From Cantharellus purpuraceus (lineage: Eukaryota; Basidiomycota; Agaricomycetes; Cantharellales; Hydnaceae), in assembly GCA_025174535.1 (NCBI GenBank), contig JALBUN010000009.1, positions 1,178,001 through 1,242,000 of the forward strand: a stretch of 64,000 bases of DNA, given 5' to 3'. Below the pieces are notes generated by a model. That model worked only from the letters and a program-made list of their open reading frames with translations. It ran no database searches and was not told the DNA's origin. Below are positions 10,331 through 22,027 of the stretch, piece after piece. The position numbers and the translations under genes are program-made. Each line of letters opens with the position of its first letter. The first letter of the stretch is position 1.

Positions 10331-11055
10331 GCGTACACGAACCTGGGCATCGGCCTCTGCCTTCTCCGCCGCAGCTTCAGCCTCTGGATCCTCCGGGATG
10401 GGCTGCTCCACGGTACTAGCAACAGCATTCTCCTTTTCTTCTTCAGTACCGGCTGCCTTGGCCTGCATATAATAATACTCCATGCACGCAGCAACAAGAC
10501 ATGCACAAGGACGCACCTTGGACGCAGGCTTCTTTGAGCCTGTCTGTGAGCTCGGCTTTCCCTTGGAAGCCGGCTTATTTGAGGCCTTGGAAGCTGGTTT
10601 GTTGGATGCCTTGGAAGCTGGTTTGTTGGATGCCTTGGAAGCTGGTTTGTTGGATGCCTTGGAAGCTGGTTTGTTGGATGCCTTGGAAGCTGGTTTGTTG
10701 GATGCCTTGGAAGCTGGTTTGTTGGATGCCTTGGAAGCTGGCTTGTTGGATGCTTTGGAGGCGGGTTTTGCAGCAGCAGAAGGTGGCTTGGACGAGGGCT
10801 TAGCCTATATAATCATCCCTGTCAACAGCAGTGGCGATGGTACGCGATGGCATGATACCACGACACCTTCTTGCTCGCGGGGTCTCCAGCATCCGCATCA
10901 TCCTTTTCGACCTCGTCTACTTTCCGCTTCTTGCCTTTACCCTCGCCTTTCTTCGTGCGTGGCTTAGGAGCCACTGCGGGTTTCGGCATATCCTTTACAC
11001 GGGCAGACCTGCGGACGCCCTCAACAGGCTCAACGGGAGTCTTCCTGGGCGGCAT
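10136..11055 (-). CDS. Lysine-rich repeat protein, probably chromatin-associated
   Basis: Three exons: 11055-10867, 10804-10517 and 10462-10136, 267 codons, phase 0 throughout. ATG 11055 was preferred to an upstream in-frame ATG because MPPRKTPVEP matches the start of the peroxiredoxin gene at 27255. Residues 1-63 are very basic (RRSARVKD, RTKKGEGKGKKRK). Residues 64-159 are dominated by seven identical and one diverged copy of PASKASNK, like histone H1 C-terminal tails. An acidic Glu/Ala segment follows. The last 60 residues come from the duplicated segment and look like read-through into 3' sequence; a donor at the end of the acidic block (DAQ|GT) could remove them. Nuclear DNA binding is inferred from composition only. 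Confidence 0.72.
10561..10755 (-). repeat. 24-bp coding minisatellite, about eight units
   Basis: Tandem array of a 24-bp unit (plus-strand form CCTTGGAAGCTGGTTTGTTG then GATG). Seven units are nearly identical and the first is diverged. It encodes the PASKASNK repeats of the lysine-rich protein. The near-identity points to recent slippage or unequal exchange, so copy number is likely to vary between strains. Confidence 0.92.
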
Positions 11056-12460
11056 TAGATGGGTAAGCGATTCAGGGTGGCGCGATACACGAGAGAGGTG
11101 GACGTGGTTGAGGGGGAAGAGACGCGTGCGGTTAGGCACGCTGAGTATTCACGCTTTTGAAGCCCGACTGAAACCAGGTCACGTGACTGATCGAAAGCTC
11201 TCTCGGAAAACAAAACGTATACAACACCATCGCTGTTTCCTCGGGACGAATACTCCTGATTTCGTTAATATCTCATTCGGACGCGTTTAACCCTGATGAT
11301 ATGTACTCTCAGTGCCTTGAAAGAGAAGAACGCCTCAGTTGACAATTGGAGACGGGTCTACCGTTGTATATGACAGGTCAGAAGCATAGCATAGAATCAC
11401 GTAGCAAGCGAGTTCTTGCTATCTGCAACCATATACGGCGCTTAGCGCTGCCACTGGTACCAGTTAATACCCGCAACAAGCGTCGTCTGCTAGGTATGTT
11501 AAGCCCGGTGTCCTTCATACTTTTCCGAGCCTCACAATCGGATAATTCCTTCATGTATCCTGTCATGATATCACTCGTGTTACCCTCGTCTCTCGGGAAA
11601 TGCCTTATTTTCATCACCATGCATGCAGACTTGTCATATGTATGTGCGCAAGGCAAGGGTATACCTGTATCCCATGCATCTCGATGATCGGATGTCGTCC
11701 ACCTTGCTTTCTAGTCCTCGCGACTTGGAGGTAGAGTCCCAGAAAGATCTTCGTGCAGGTCGTGCCGATAAATGCAGAGACCACGAGATACTGTCATGGC
11801 ACTGCTACCCCAAGATCTAGGGGAATCAGGATGCTGGTCATGTGTAACGCAGCCTTAGGGTGCGACTTCTTCAGACAACTAATCAACATGTTTGCTCGCC
11901 TACTAGCGGATCTGGTACATGGAATAATTGACGTATATAATGTATAACGACTTTTCATTGCTGGATAGACCCACAAAGCATTGATTTCTGAGTTCTACTG
12001 TGCGTAATATACATCCAGTCAAAATTCTGGTAAGATTGTATATACCTGTAGTAGTTGGCGAAAAAAATGTCTGCAGCGAGAAAGCAAGATGAAGATCATG
12101 CGATTGAGACAAAGTGAACTGATGAGACTTATATTGAGCGACATGAAGGATGAGTTAGCCGAATTGAGGGGTGGCTGCCAGGAAAGGCATTGTGGTTGAA
12201 AGGAGATTTGATACAGATAGGAATTAAGTATGCCCCCAGACACAGAGGACGTGAGACTCTCATGCTTCACTTCTTCAGTGTGGACATATGTTGTACATAT
12301 GAGTTGATCGTATGCACTATGTGAACATGAAGATCGAGACCTCAAGTTCGGTCAATCTCAGCGCAATTATCTTCTCAACACCTTCCCTATACCATAATGA
12401 TCTCCCTTCCGGAGGTCTAACTTTTCCATGTGTGCAAGTCATGATATGTCGTTACCTTGT
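11056..12460. other. Intergenic region with a possible minus-strand coding relic
   Basis: Between the lysine-rich gene and the 3' end of the bestrophin gene. A minus-strand reading near 11970-11640 gives a hydrophobic stretch (FIGTTCTKIFLGLYLQ) after one in-frame stop, which may be the remains of a membrane protein. I cannot identify it, and splice sites do not build a gene. Confidence 0.35.
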
Positions 12461-14789
12461 TCAAGTCATCCGAGCCCGCTCCACGCCTCGCGAAAGCGCC
12501 TCCCTAATCTGTGCCGACCCCCTTGCCACCCACTCATTAGGCGTTCCTCTCTCTATGATCCTGCTCGCATTTTTGTCTGTCTGCAGATTGTGCGTATCGA
12601 ATGCCACGTCGTTGAGCGATGAGAAAACCCAATCAGCAGGGTCTGGCGTAGGAAGGGATGTGATGGCCATGAGTTCCGTGCGGATGATGGAGTGTGTGAA
12701 ATGGTCCATGTTCTATGTATATTTTTTGGAGGTTAGCGAAGAGACGTCCACCCATAAAGTAGTGTCGTACTAGATCGTTCTTGTCGTAGCCGAATGGGTC
12801 TGGGAATGGAAATCAGATGCCATGGCCCATAGTACAACAGGCTAGCTCACTTTCAATCTCTTCCCCCGCAACCAGGAAACCAAAAAAAATAAAGCTCTGC
12901 TCCATGCTGTAAGTTAGCATGGCACAGCCAGCGCAAGAAGTATACCCACGAGAATGGAAGTGGCAGGTATTGTCAACCAGCCCATGGTCTTCCAAATCTG
13001 CAGCGGCTGTTAAGGAGACATGCCAGTCAATAATAGAAATCGCGGGACGTTAAAAAAAGGAACTTACAAGTGCCAGGCAGTATATCGTCGTCACGCTCCA
13101 TAGATGTATCGAATACCTGAAAGGATTCAATGTCAATAACAATCAATAAGAGAAGGACGTACGAGAAAGGTATGGGGGTCGTTAATACACGTTCTAAGCC
13201 AGTCAGTGCATCGAGTAGCCCATTCAAAGATGCCAGTAGCAAGTCTACGGAATAACAATAACTGCTTGAGCAATAATACTACGGTTAAAGCATACTGGTC
13301 GTCGGCACATCAATGGCTTTCCGGCGCTGCAAGGCAGCAATATACGAGCTCTGAGCGACACACGGCACCACACTGTCAGTGTCGAAACATTACCCTCTGT
13401 GCTACAAAACAACCTCACCAGATACAGTGTGATTTCCAAGGGTACATTATGGCTGACAATCGTGCCACGCTTCCCATGACCCAATTTTGCTCGCAACCGC
13501 GCAGCTGTGCGTCCCTTCACCTCCTTACCGCGACGAGTGCGAAGCTTCACAAGCAATGAGAAAGGGAAGACGTCGAAGTAGGAGAATTCTGGGGGCAGGC
13601 GTGAGGGCAGGAGAGTTGGTTCTTCTAACGGCCGTGTGGAAGACCGTGGGGCCCCGGGTGGCGCGAGCGACGAGCGGGGAGCGCGTCCATGGGATGCTGC
13701 GGCTAGAAAGGGAGGGGCGATTATGTTGGAAGGACGCTTTTTGACTGAGGACGAATTATGGAGAGGCAGGTGAGGAACAGAAGCGGACTTTCGGGATACC
13801 ACCGAGTTGTTTGAAGTTTCTGGATCTGAATTGTTTGCCCCTTGTTCGATGTCCGTAAGGCTTGGAGAAGGCAACGCCGCTGGGAGGGCGTATGCCGGTA
13901 GGTACTTGACTAAGGGCCAAAGGTCCTCATAGTAAGTGCCTTCTTCTCCACGTAAATAATGTTTCACGGCAACTCTGAAACAGGATAAAAACTAAATAAT
14001 ATTACAAGGAAGTGGCCTGAATGCACGAACGCAAAACCTTCAATGAGGTTGACAACTGTCTTCTTTTCCACGAGATTGCGTCCGTTGAGTTCCTCTGCAC
14101 TTCGTCCTTCATCCCCAGGAGTCGCTGCAGGGATATCTAGAGCTAATGGTCAGTCATAAATACGAGGTGCATAACGATATGTCACCTGGGACGTGAAACC
14201 AGACGGTCCGTGCAAATGTTCTACTTTGCAGAATAATTTGAGACCATAGGCGGCGACCCTCATTATATCTACAATAGATCAGTGACACGGCGTGGCTATA
14301 TCTGGGTATTCTTTTTATCACCTCTCAAAAGAAGATGTTGTTCTAAACGTGAATCGTTAGTACGATCTCAAGACGACGTCAAAAATCATGCCCCAACCTA
14401 TAACTTATCACGAAACCAATTACCGTACCGACCCTGTCCCATTTTGGATGAGATTGATCGGAGACTATATCGTTCGCACTTACACGGTGAGGAGGGTAGG
14501 CTGGAAGTTGAGTTGATATATTTTCTGGTGGTTGATAAGCGTTACGCAAGTGCTCCACGCGGTGAAAAACAAAATGATATGATAAGATCTAAAATATTGG
14601 GTCAAAACATTTGCTCAGAAAAAACTTGATACTATACCTAAATAGAGCTGTAGCAAGGAGCGCATCCCAAAAACTGGTCCAGAAGTGTCTGGTGGGCGTG
14701 AATGGGTCAACGTTGTTGAGCAGATGTGTAAACCGGGTCTCTACACGTTCCAAGCCAGGAGTGTGTAAGTCAACACTATGTCTCTGCAT
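12461..14789 (-). CDS. Bestrophin-like (UPF0187) anion channel
   Basis: Fourteen exons: 14789-14638, 14588-14484, 14433-14398, 14342-14322, 14268-14186, 14136-14031, 13974-13419, 13350-13296, 13244-13163, 13116-13068, 13006-12950, 12896-12851, 12799-12771 and 12712-12461, giving 542 residues in phase. Family blocks appear in order: FWTSFWDALLATALFR, FFTAWSTCV, PTLLTVVGTVIGFVISYRT, RYNEGRRLWSQI, TFARTVWFHVP, KHYLRGEEGTYYEDLWPLVK, YDVFPFSLLVK-like, DALTGLERVLTTPIPFSY, FIFFGFLVAGEEIENPFGYD and MDHFTHSIIRTEL. Known relatives are membrane proteins that conduct chloride or bicarbonate. A poorly conserved Ser/Pro-rich insert sits in exon 7. The start codon is the least certain point, because an upstream exon is possible. 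Confidence 0.93.
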
Positions 14790-15214
14790 ACTGCACAACT
14801 AGCAGGTGATGCAGCAAGTGCAAAATGCGGATAATTAAGGCCATCCCGGGCGCTAGCGTTCCACCCTGGCCGAGTTGCCAACGTTGCTATGCAAAGTCGG
14901 GGTGCACGTTGCACTCCGTGCACTATGAGTTGATCGGCAGGCATCACCAATATGGAAATTGCCTCCGTGTAGTTGACGACGATCTGCCTTGAACAACGTC
15001 AGCGAGATGATGATATCTTAGGTCGTGCTGACACATGGAAACTGGGCGCCGAGCCAGCACACTATAGACGTATAGCCTAACAGTGTCGAAATGACCTCTT
15101 CGCGCATCATCCTCGTGTCGACGTCGTCCTAAACCAACGAGAGAGGGCGCGGCATGGGCATTTGCTGCGAGTTCGAGATCCGACTTATCAGTCACGCTGA
15201 CTTAGCAGCTCCTA
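14790..15214. other. Bestrophin 5' flank, nothing else recognised
   Basis: Contains a short block (GGCGCTAGC, then CCGAGTTGCC within about 30 bp) near 14848-14880. A similar block appears near 20614-20650, perhaps a degraded dispersed repeat. No coding region seen. Confidence 0.4.
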
Positions 15215-15396
15215 TCCATACCCTTTTACAACTGCTTTTTTCCAACTTACCCAAGTAGAATGTAATGTTCCAAGGTTCATACCAGTAATATTCAAGATTG
15301 TCTACAAGATTAATGTAGACAATCTTGAATATTACTGGTATGGACCATGGAACATTACATTCTACTTGGAAAAAAGCAGTTGTAAAAGGGTATGGA
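15215..15396. repeat. 182-bp near-perfect palindrome (foldback MITE-like)
   Basis: The left arm starts TCCATACCCTTTTACAACTG and the right arm ends with its complement CAGTTGTAAAAGGGTATGGA. The arms of about 85 bp match almost throughout, with one small insertion in the left arm near 15246-15250 and two single differences, around a centre at about 15305. In single-stranded form it would be one long hairpin. I could not identify a convincing target-site duplication. It encodes nothing. Confidence 0.85.
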
Positions 15397-16034
15397 CACG
15401 ATAAACATTCATATTCAACGAATAACATTAAACTTGTTAAATTCTAGAACAGTGGCAGTTGCAGCTGTAAGTCGAAAAACAAGTTGTCGGACTTGAGTCA
15501 AAGTAGATTATAGAACGAGGAGAGAGTTCAGGCACTGAATTTACATTAATTTGGTGTGCCGTATATATATTGGTAATTCAAGCGCTTACGGAGTTCAAAC
15601 ACTTAAATTGCTGCTGTAAACACCAATCGCAACAGCGGTCATGATAATGGAATCACTGACTTTTGAGTCCCTATCTGTGGTTCAATCACTGCAAGTTGAA
15701 AGTAGCCACTCATTAGAGCTATTCTTTGGGAACTCAAGACTATTTCATATGGCGTCCAGCTTAAGCTGATGTGGTGAAAGATATGGGACGCGAAGAGGGA
15801 CTAGATGTATAACTTCAGTTGTGCGGGGAGCATCAACTGCTAAATTCAGTAGCTACCTACAGAGCTACAGCAGTTGGCACATTGCTCACAGACAATAGAG
15901 CAAGGAGTTCAGCTTTAGAGATCATTCCAGCATATGATACAGGGACATGTATACAGAAGAAGTCTGCGAAGCATCTTCTGACTGCACTGATGATCCTCTA
16001 AACACTTCAGATCCGTTCACTAGCGTGATAGAAA
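15397..16034. other. Intergenic stretch, nothing recognised
   Basis: Short frames only. It includes CCAGCTTAAGCTG near 15758, the same core as the terminal repeat of the 2295-2681 element, but without a partner copy nearby. Confidence 0.4.
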
Positions 16035-16694
16035 ACTCCCTTTGTAGCAGTTGTGCTCCTCTGAAGCCACCATTTACCCCTCTCCTACTCCCATACTAGC
16101 CAAATTTTCCTGATCCTAACATAAGTTGCCTGCCGAGCATCTGGTATGACCTTGGTAACTTAAAGTGGGCGGCCAGGGACACAGCATAGATTTTCCTGTT
16201 ACTGAATCTTCTGGACTGGCCTCTCGAGGGCAAACACCCTTGGTACAAACGTGGAGTTCCATTGTTACCACGCTCTGTGAGTCTGTAAACATTAACAATT
16301 CATATTGAGGACAGACCCTTTTGTAAACGTGATATCCTCCAGTTAAATTCATCCGGGGCATGATGTACATCGAAGAGGACTTACTGGTGATGGACACCAT
16401 CAACTTCAATCGAGGGAAAGAAACACTCGCTGTTCCTCGGTTGAGAATGTCCCCAAAAACTTTGTCCGATGGCTTGCTCCATACGCACAGCCGTAATTCC
16501 TTCCGTAAGAAATTCGGCTCAATCCTGGAATCCAGAAGAACACGAGCCGTCAATGCACCCGAGAGCCTTCCAAACTTAACTTGAACTCGACATCCTTTAC
16601 TGCTTCTGGAAGACGTCCCTGCCATGTGAAGGGAAAAAAGCAGACGCTGCCTAGCATTTAAAAGTGTCTTGACAGATGAACCACTACAAGCCAA
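16035..16694 (-). pseudogene. Degraded PhzF-family isomerase copy
   Basis: On the minus strand, blocks recognisable from the intact PhzF gene at 21071-22027 appear in order: LSGALTARVLLDSRIE, CPQYELLMFT and CPREASPEDSVTGKS, with relics of the C-terminus down to about 16035. The N-terminal half with the catalytic Glu and the GHAT motif is missing, and the GSAHC motif is mutated. It is a truncated, frameshifted duplicate. Confidence 0.75.
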
Positions 16695-17692
16695 TGTAAC
16701 GAGGAGGTTCGCAAAGTCTGCTCAGACGGTCTCGCCAGGTCTCGTCTTTGATCATCAGGCCTTGGATCTCAATATTCCGTGTTAGCTGCCCGATGTTTTA
16801 TCCTCTTCGTTCCAAATGTCTTTAATACACTATTCGCTGATTGGGAAACCTGTGTCATTTTGGTCTGGTGTGTTTTTAATAGGCAATATACCGGGTAAAC
16901 CATTACATCTCACTCTTTCCTAGGCTCTGGCCAGGCCTGAAGTGTATCTACTGAGTGATAGACCGCCTTCCCAGGACCTCCATACACATTGCTTCCCACA
17001 ACTAATTGTCAGTACACGCATGTGCAGTGGCACACCTTCCTGTATTACCGCGTGACGGCTTACGAGTCACAGACGACCTACATTCGAATCCAGAATCGTC
17101 TTTATTGATTAGGAAGTCGACTGCATTCACGTTTTAATGAAGAGTGAATGAACATCACAACACCATGCTCCGGTGCTGTCTTCCTGCTTACCTAATGTCG
17201 GTGATCCGAACTGTAACGCCGCAACATTACCGCCGTTTGTCACTCGTTTCTTCATTCTCTAATAAGTCTCACTTGTAAAGCCACAGTTGTTGAGCGGGAA
17301 TCCGCCTGGATTCGCACAGTCACCCCTCCGCTAATGCGAAACGATCAACCGGATGCCAGTGCCTGAAACTGTCTGTCAAACCATCACCAAACCTTATGGT
17401 TAAGATCAGACTCAATTGTAGCATCGGGCTTTCACAAACCGAAAAGAAGGCACCCCATTCTATGTACCCTCCATGCGTTCCTAGATGATCGATAGTAGTA
17501 TATCCGGAAATTACTCACTATATGGGTTCAAGGCGCTACGGCATCCTCGAGGCAAATGCACTTCGGTACCAAGGACTTCGCTAGTTGGTCAGCGTCGGTC
17601 GCTACCCATCCCGGTATATTTTGATACACATGTCAATCAATACACCAGCTGACTTCACAAAACCGCACTTTCCCGTCAGCTCTCCACCGCCG
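16695..17692. other. Upstream region of the copper radical oxidase gene
   Basis: About 1 kb without coding signal between the PhzF relic and the oxidase promoter. Low-complexity and mobile sequence are absent. Probably promoter and intergenic DNA. Confidence 0.45.
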
Positions 17693-17700
17693 TATATAAG
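17693..17700 (+). promoter_or_regulatory. TATA box of the copper radical oxidase gene
   Basis: TATATAAG, preceded by CCGCCG, lies 75 bp upstream of ATG 17775. This is a normal distance for a strongly regulated fungal gene with a short leader. Confidence 0.65.
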
Positions 17701-17774
17701 AGAGGGGTAGATGTGATCAATCAGAGCCAAAGCCTGACTTGGTCCTCCGTCTCCTCTTCTAAGTGTGCTTCATT

Positions 17775-20256
17775 ATGAGCATCGTGCTTTGCTCTGTATT
17801 GCTGCTACTCTTGTTCTGTGCGATGTCCGTCGTCGTAGCAGGGTCCAACCCCAACAGCTCGCTTTCGTTCGTGAAAGGCCCATGGGGACTCACCCAGCAT
17901 GGGTAGATAATTACTCCTTTTCACCGTACACTCGGTGTTTTCTCACATGGATGTCGCATGCAGGATGACTGGCGTTGCTGCCATGCAGCTCGCTATCGTA
18001 TCAGAGACCCAAGCCATCATTTATGACAAGGTACGTGGGGATCGGTTTGCTCTTCCATCCACGACGCATCCAGTCTTAATATGCGCAGGTGGAGCATAAT
18101 CCCCTATCAAATAGTGGCACGTTGGCGTGGGCAGCATTGTATGATATCACCACAGACGCTGTACGCGCTCTCCACCCTATCAGCAATTCCTTCTGCGCTG
18201 CTGGTAGGATATGATGGGAGTGTATCAAAGGATGGCATATTGATCATATTTGTCAATTCCAGGTGCTCATTTGTCCAATGGGACTCTCGTGAATACTGGT
18301 AAGTGTGAAATTAGTGATCGTAATGTGAAGACTGTAAAGACCAATCTCTTTAGGAGGTAACCCAGTCGTTTTCACAGGTCTGAAGTTCTTCGGGTATTTT
18401 GAGGTCCTCCTTTATTAAATTGTTCTATTATTATACTAGGTGACTCAAACGGGTTACAAGGCATGCGTCTGTTCACGCCTTGTGGTACGGGGAAGTGCGA
18501 TATATTCGAGAGCCCTACACGTGTACGCCTGACATCTCCTCGGTGGTATCCAACTGCCGCGAGATTAGATGACGGGTCTGTGATTGTATTTGGAGGTCAG
18601 TTTGGAGGGGGGTGTGTGTATAGAGTTCTGTTATTGATCGTAAATAATAACTTACTTGTTCGGTCGCATAGCTTCACTAACTCTCCAGGGCTTAATAATC
18701 CAACATATGAGTTCTTCCCCCCAAAGAACATTAACGGCCACAATGGCACACAAATCTCTAGCCAGGTATGTCCTAACAGTCAGACGTTGATGATTAATCA
18801 CTAATTCTTGGCCAAGTTCTTGTTGGATACACTCAACGCGAACCAATTCCCCCTCATATTCGTTTTACCAGACGGCAGGTTATTTATCGTTGCCAACACA
18901 CTGTCTATGATCTTCAACTGGCGGACCAACGTCGAAACACGACTTCCGAATATTCCAAATGGGGTTCGTGTGACGTATGTCAATGTCGCCCTTCGGCTGA
19001 TTTCCCGGTATGTATTAATTAAATTTTTTCTCCAGGTCACCTTTTTCGGCAGGCGCAGTGCTTCTCCCCTTATCGCCAGCCAATGACTACACACCCGAGG
19101 TCCTCATATGCGGTGGATCCACGTTAAGTGATACGGTGAACCCGTCGACCTTCTCGTCGCAAACTCCAGCATCCAGCCAGTGCGTGCGCATGGTGCTTAA
19201 CGCGGCAGGTATTGCGGCTGGCTGGCAGGTCGAGAGTTTACCGCAGCCGAGAGTAATGCCTAATGCCTTGCTGTTGCCTGATGGACGTGTGCTTTTCATT
19301 AATGGTGCACATACGGGTATGGCTGGCTATGGAAATGTGTGTTGAGAAAGCTCTCACTGTGGGGCTTGTCACATGAGCTAATGCGGCTACTAGGTTGGAG
19401 ATCAAATCGGACAGAGCAATGCAGATAACCCAGCGTTCCAAGGTGTATACTACGACCCTACCGCGCCGGCGGGGAGCCGCTTCTCTCAATCGGATCTTCC
19501 CATCTCGAGCATCGCACGCATGTACCACTCCACCGCGACGCTCACGTCGAACGGCATGATCATGCTCGCCGGTTCGAATCCAAATTTCGACGTGACGACA
19601 ACAAAGTTTGCGACAGAATACAGAGTGGAGTGGGTGGCGCCGTCATATTTGAATCAGACGCGGCCAACATATACAGGGTTGCCCGCGAACATCAACTATG
19701 GGACATCGTTTACATTGCAGGTATCGCTTCCGAAAAATACTACGGGTATCACGGGTGCGTACGGATCTATTGTACTTCAGAGGGAGCTGCCTTTCGGACT
19801 GACGTAATTATTCTTTTCTATCTCTAGTCTCACTAATGGACTTCGGATTCTCAACGCATGGCGTGCAAATGGATCAACGCCTCGTCCACCTTGACGCAAC
19901 TCTCTCTCTTAATCGCAAGAGCCTCTCCATCCGAGCCCCTCCTACTCCAAGGGTATATCCACCCGGCCCGGGGTACATCTTCGTACTCACTGATAAAGGT
20001 GTACCCAGCTTCGGACATAGGACCATCATTGGCACGGGGGCATCACCTCCAGTGGACCATGGTGCTATTGCAAAGTGAGTGGGCTAACGCGTGATACAAC
20101 ATCATTGTATCGGATATATAATAGGATGGCGCTGACAATTCGTGTAGTATGTTGGCGGTGACACGTGGGCCTTTGACTGCTACACTCATGCAACCTCTCC
20201 CACTTACAGGAGAAGGGAGCAATGTTGCCACGGCGCCGATAGCTGTGCCACCTTGA
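17775..20256 (+). CDS. Copper radical oxidase, glyoxal-oxidase family
   Basis: Twelve exons: 17775-17902, 17964-18030, 18089-18203, 18263-18298, 18354-18377, 18440-18611, 18672-18765, 18817-18974, 19036-19336, 19394-19754, 19828-20074 and 20148-20256; 538 residues, all GT-AG and in phase. A signal peptide is evident (MSIVLCSVLLLLLFCAMSVV), so the enzyme should be secreted. Such enzymes oxidise aldehydes or alcohols with O2 and release H2O2 for extracellular peroxidases during lignocellulose decay. By position, the Cys-Tyr cofactor would be Cys101 (FCAAG) and Tyr160 (RWYPT); copper ligands would be Tyr344-His345 (RMYHSTATL) and His431 (FSTHGVQMD). All are present, so it is probably active. The donor of exon 6 was chosen to preserve the GGGFTNSP block. 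The substrate subclass cannot be read from sequence alone. Confidence 0.94.
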
Positions 20257-21070
20257 TATCAGCCACTCACTGGACGCTAGCAGCGCTGAATACCAGACAT
20301 TGCATCAGAATGGACTTGTATCGTGATATATTTCTTGCGTGTGGAGGGAGGTGGACGGGATTATGTAGTAGTGAGACTAGAGGTTTTGGCATCGCTTTTC
20401 TTGATCGGTCCTTTGCATCTACTAGAATTTATCAATTTCATTTTCTTTTCTTTGAGATTTCTTTGTGCGAGTAAAGTTTTGATGTTCTGTGTCAAATAAT
20501 TAATGATTGTATAAGTGTAGAAGCGTCACTGATGGTAATGTCAGAATGGATCCTGCGCGACCATGCGTCCCAGGTAAACCTGCTAGTAGATGATCCAGCA
20601 AAAAGTGCTCTAGGCGCTAGCACTGTAGCCACCTTAGCCGAGTTGCCTGCATTGTCCTCTCTTCATCCTACAAGTTAACGGGCGGTTTATCCACTCCAAG
20701 TCTTCTAGCTCTGATATCTGATTGTTTGTTCTCAAGTCTGTGCAAAATTTACAGGTCGTAACTGCGGGCCGCTGAACTATAGGAGTCTATCAAACTTGGC
20801 GATGACCAAGTGTTGCACCCTAGTATAACCGGCGGCGGCTGACTCACTGATCATAGACAATGTAACTTGGAAGATCAGCTCTAGCAGATGTTCTAGAACG
20901 ATATATAAGGGGAAGTGCATAAAAGAAGCTGCTGTCCGTCGTCTTGTGACGGCGTCGATAGCCATCTAGACAGCTAACCCCCGTGTATGTGAAGAAATAC
21001 ATAACCTATAAACCACGAGAGTCGGCCCAGTACAGAAACGCTCACCTCGTATACCCGGGACGAGTCAGAA
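20257..21070. other. Intergenic; isolated TATA-like motif
   Basis: No gene seen. A plus-strand ATATATAAGG at 20901-20910 has a promoter-like look but no credible gene follows. A block resembling one near 14848 lies at 20614-20650. Confidence 0.4.
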
Positions 21071-22027
21071 TCACTCTGAGAGAAAGAGCTCTCCCTTTGC
21101 AACAATCTTCGTGTTCCCCTGCAGTCGACATAATCCCCTCTCCCGCTCCCACACTACTCCTACTTCTCCTGACCGCGAACTAAGCTGTTTGCCGAGCATT
21201 TGGTGTGACCCCTGTAAATTGAGGCGAGTGGCCCAGTAGGGACCCAGCATGCAATGGGCACTGCCTGTTACTGGGTCTTCTGGACGGGCCTCTCGAGGGC
21301 AGAACACTCTTGAAACAAATGTGAAAATTCCATCACCTCGGTGTGTGAATATCACCAATTCGTATCGAGGACAGAGAGCTCCCTTAGTGCGTCCAGCTTA
21401 GTTCATCCCGAGGAGACGGGATGTACATCGACTCGGAAGAAGACTTACTAATGGACTAGGGTCGATAACAGCTCCTTCCAAACTGATGCCATCAACTTCA
21501 ATTAAGAGATATTTCCCGAAAGAAACACCCTCGCCTTTCCCCACGAATATGACATTTGGTTGAGAATGTCTAGGGAAGGCCTGTTGGACGGCCTGCTCGA
21601 CCTCCGCTTTATCTTGAACAGCCGTAGCTTCTCCGGCAGGAAACTCCAGCTCAATCCTTGAGTCGGGAAGAACACGAGCTGTCAATACTCCTGAGAGTGT
21701 CTCGAACTTGGCTTCCTTTACTGCTTCCGGAAGACGCCCCTGCCCCTGCACATGAGAAGAGAAGAGGACAGACGCTGTTGCCAAGGTCGCGTGACCACAC
21801 AATGGAAACTCGATCGTCGGGGTGAACCAACGAAGTGAAAATCTCCCGATGATAGGATCAAGTGCAGTGACGAAAGCTGTTTCTGCTAGGTTGAACTCTG
21901 TTGCGATCAGCTGGAGGGTGGTGTCTGGAAGGGTAGAGCTGTGGTCTAATAGAACGACCGCTGCACTGTTGCCTTTGAAGACGGTCTCTGTGAAGGCATC
22001 TACCACGAAATATTCCAACTTGGACAT
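21071..22027 (-). CDS. PhzF-family isomerase (phenazine-biosynthesis-like fold)
   Basis: Two exons, 22027-21449 and 21382-21071, joined by a 66-nt GT-AG intron; 296 residues, the usual family length. The start MSKLEYFVVDAF is typical. Catalytic features are intact: Glu49 in NLAETAFV, the GHATLATA motif, and DPVTGSAHC in the second exon. The family includes PhzF isomerases and proline racemase-fold enzymes; fungal members are mostly uncharacterised, so no phenazine pathway should be inferred. The acceptor at CACTAAG|GG gives an open frame but shortens a linker by a few residues. The neighbouring acceptor would put the second exon out of frame, so a two-base expansion of a CT run here is an alternative reading. 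Confidence 0.88.

Noticed and set aside
13487..13744. Plus-strand frame over the bestrophin exon
   Set aside because: Antisense to the 556-bp exon 7 of the channel gene, whose blocks match a known family.
20901..20910. Promoter at an isolated TATA motif
   Set aside because: No credible coding region follows on the plus strand.
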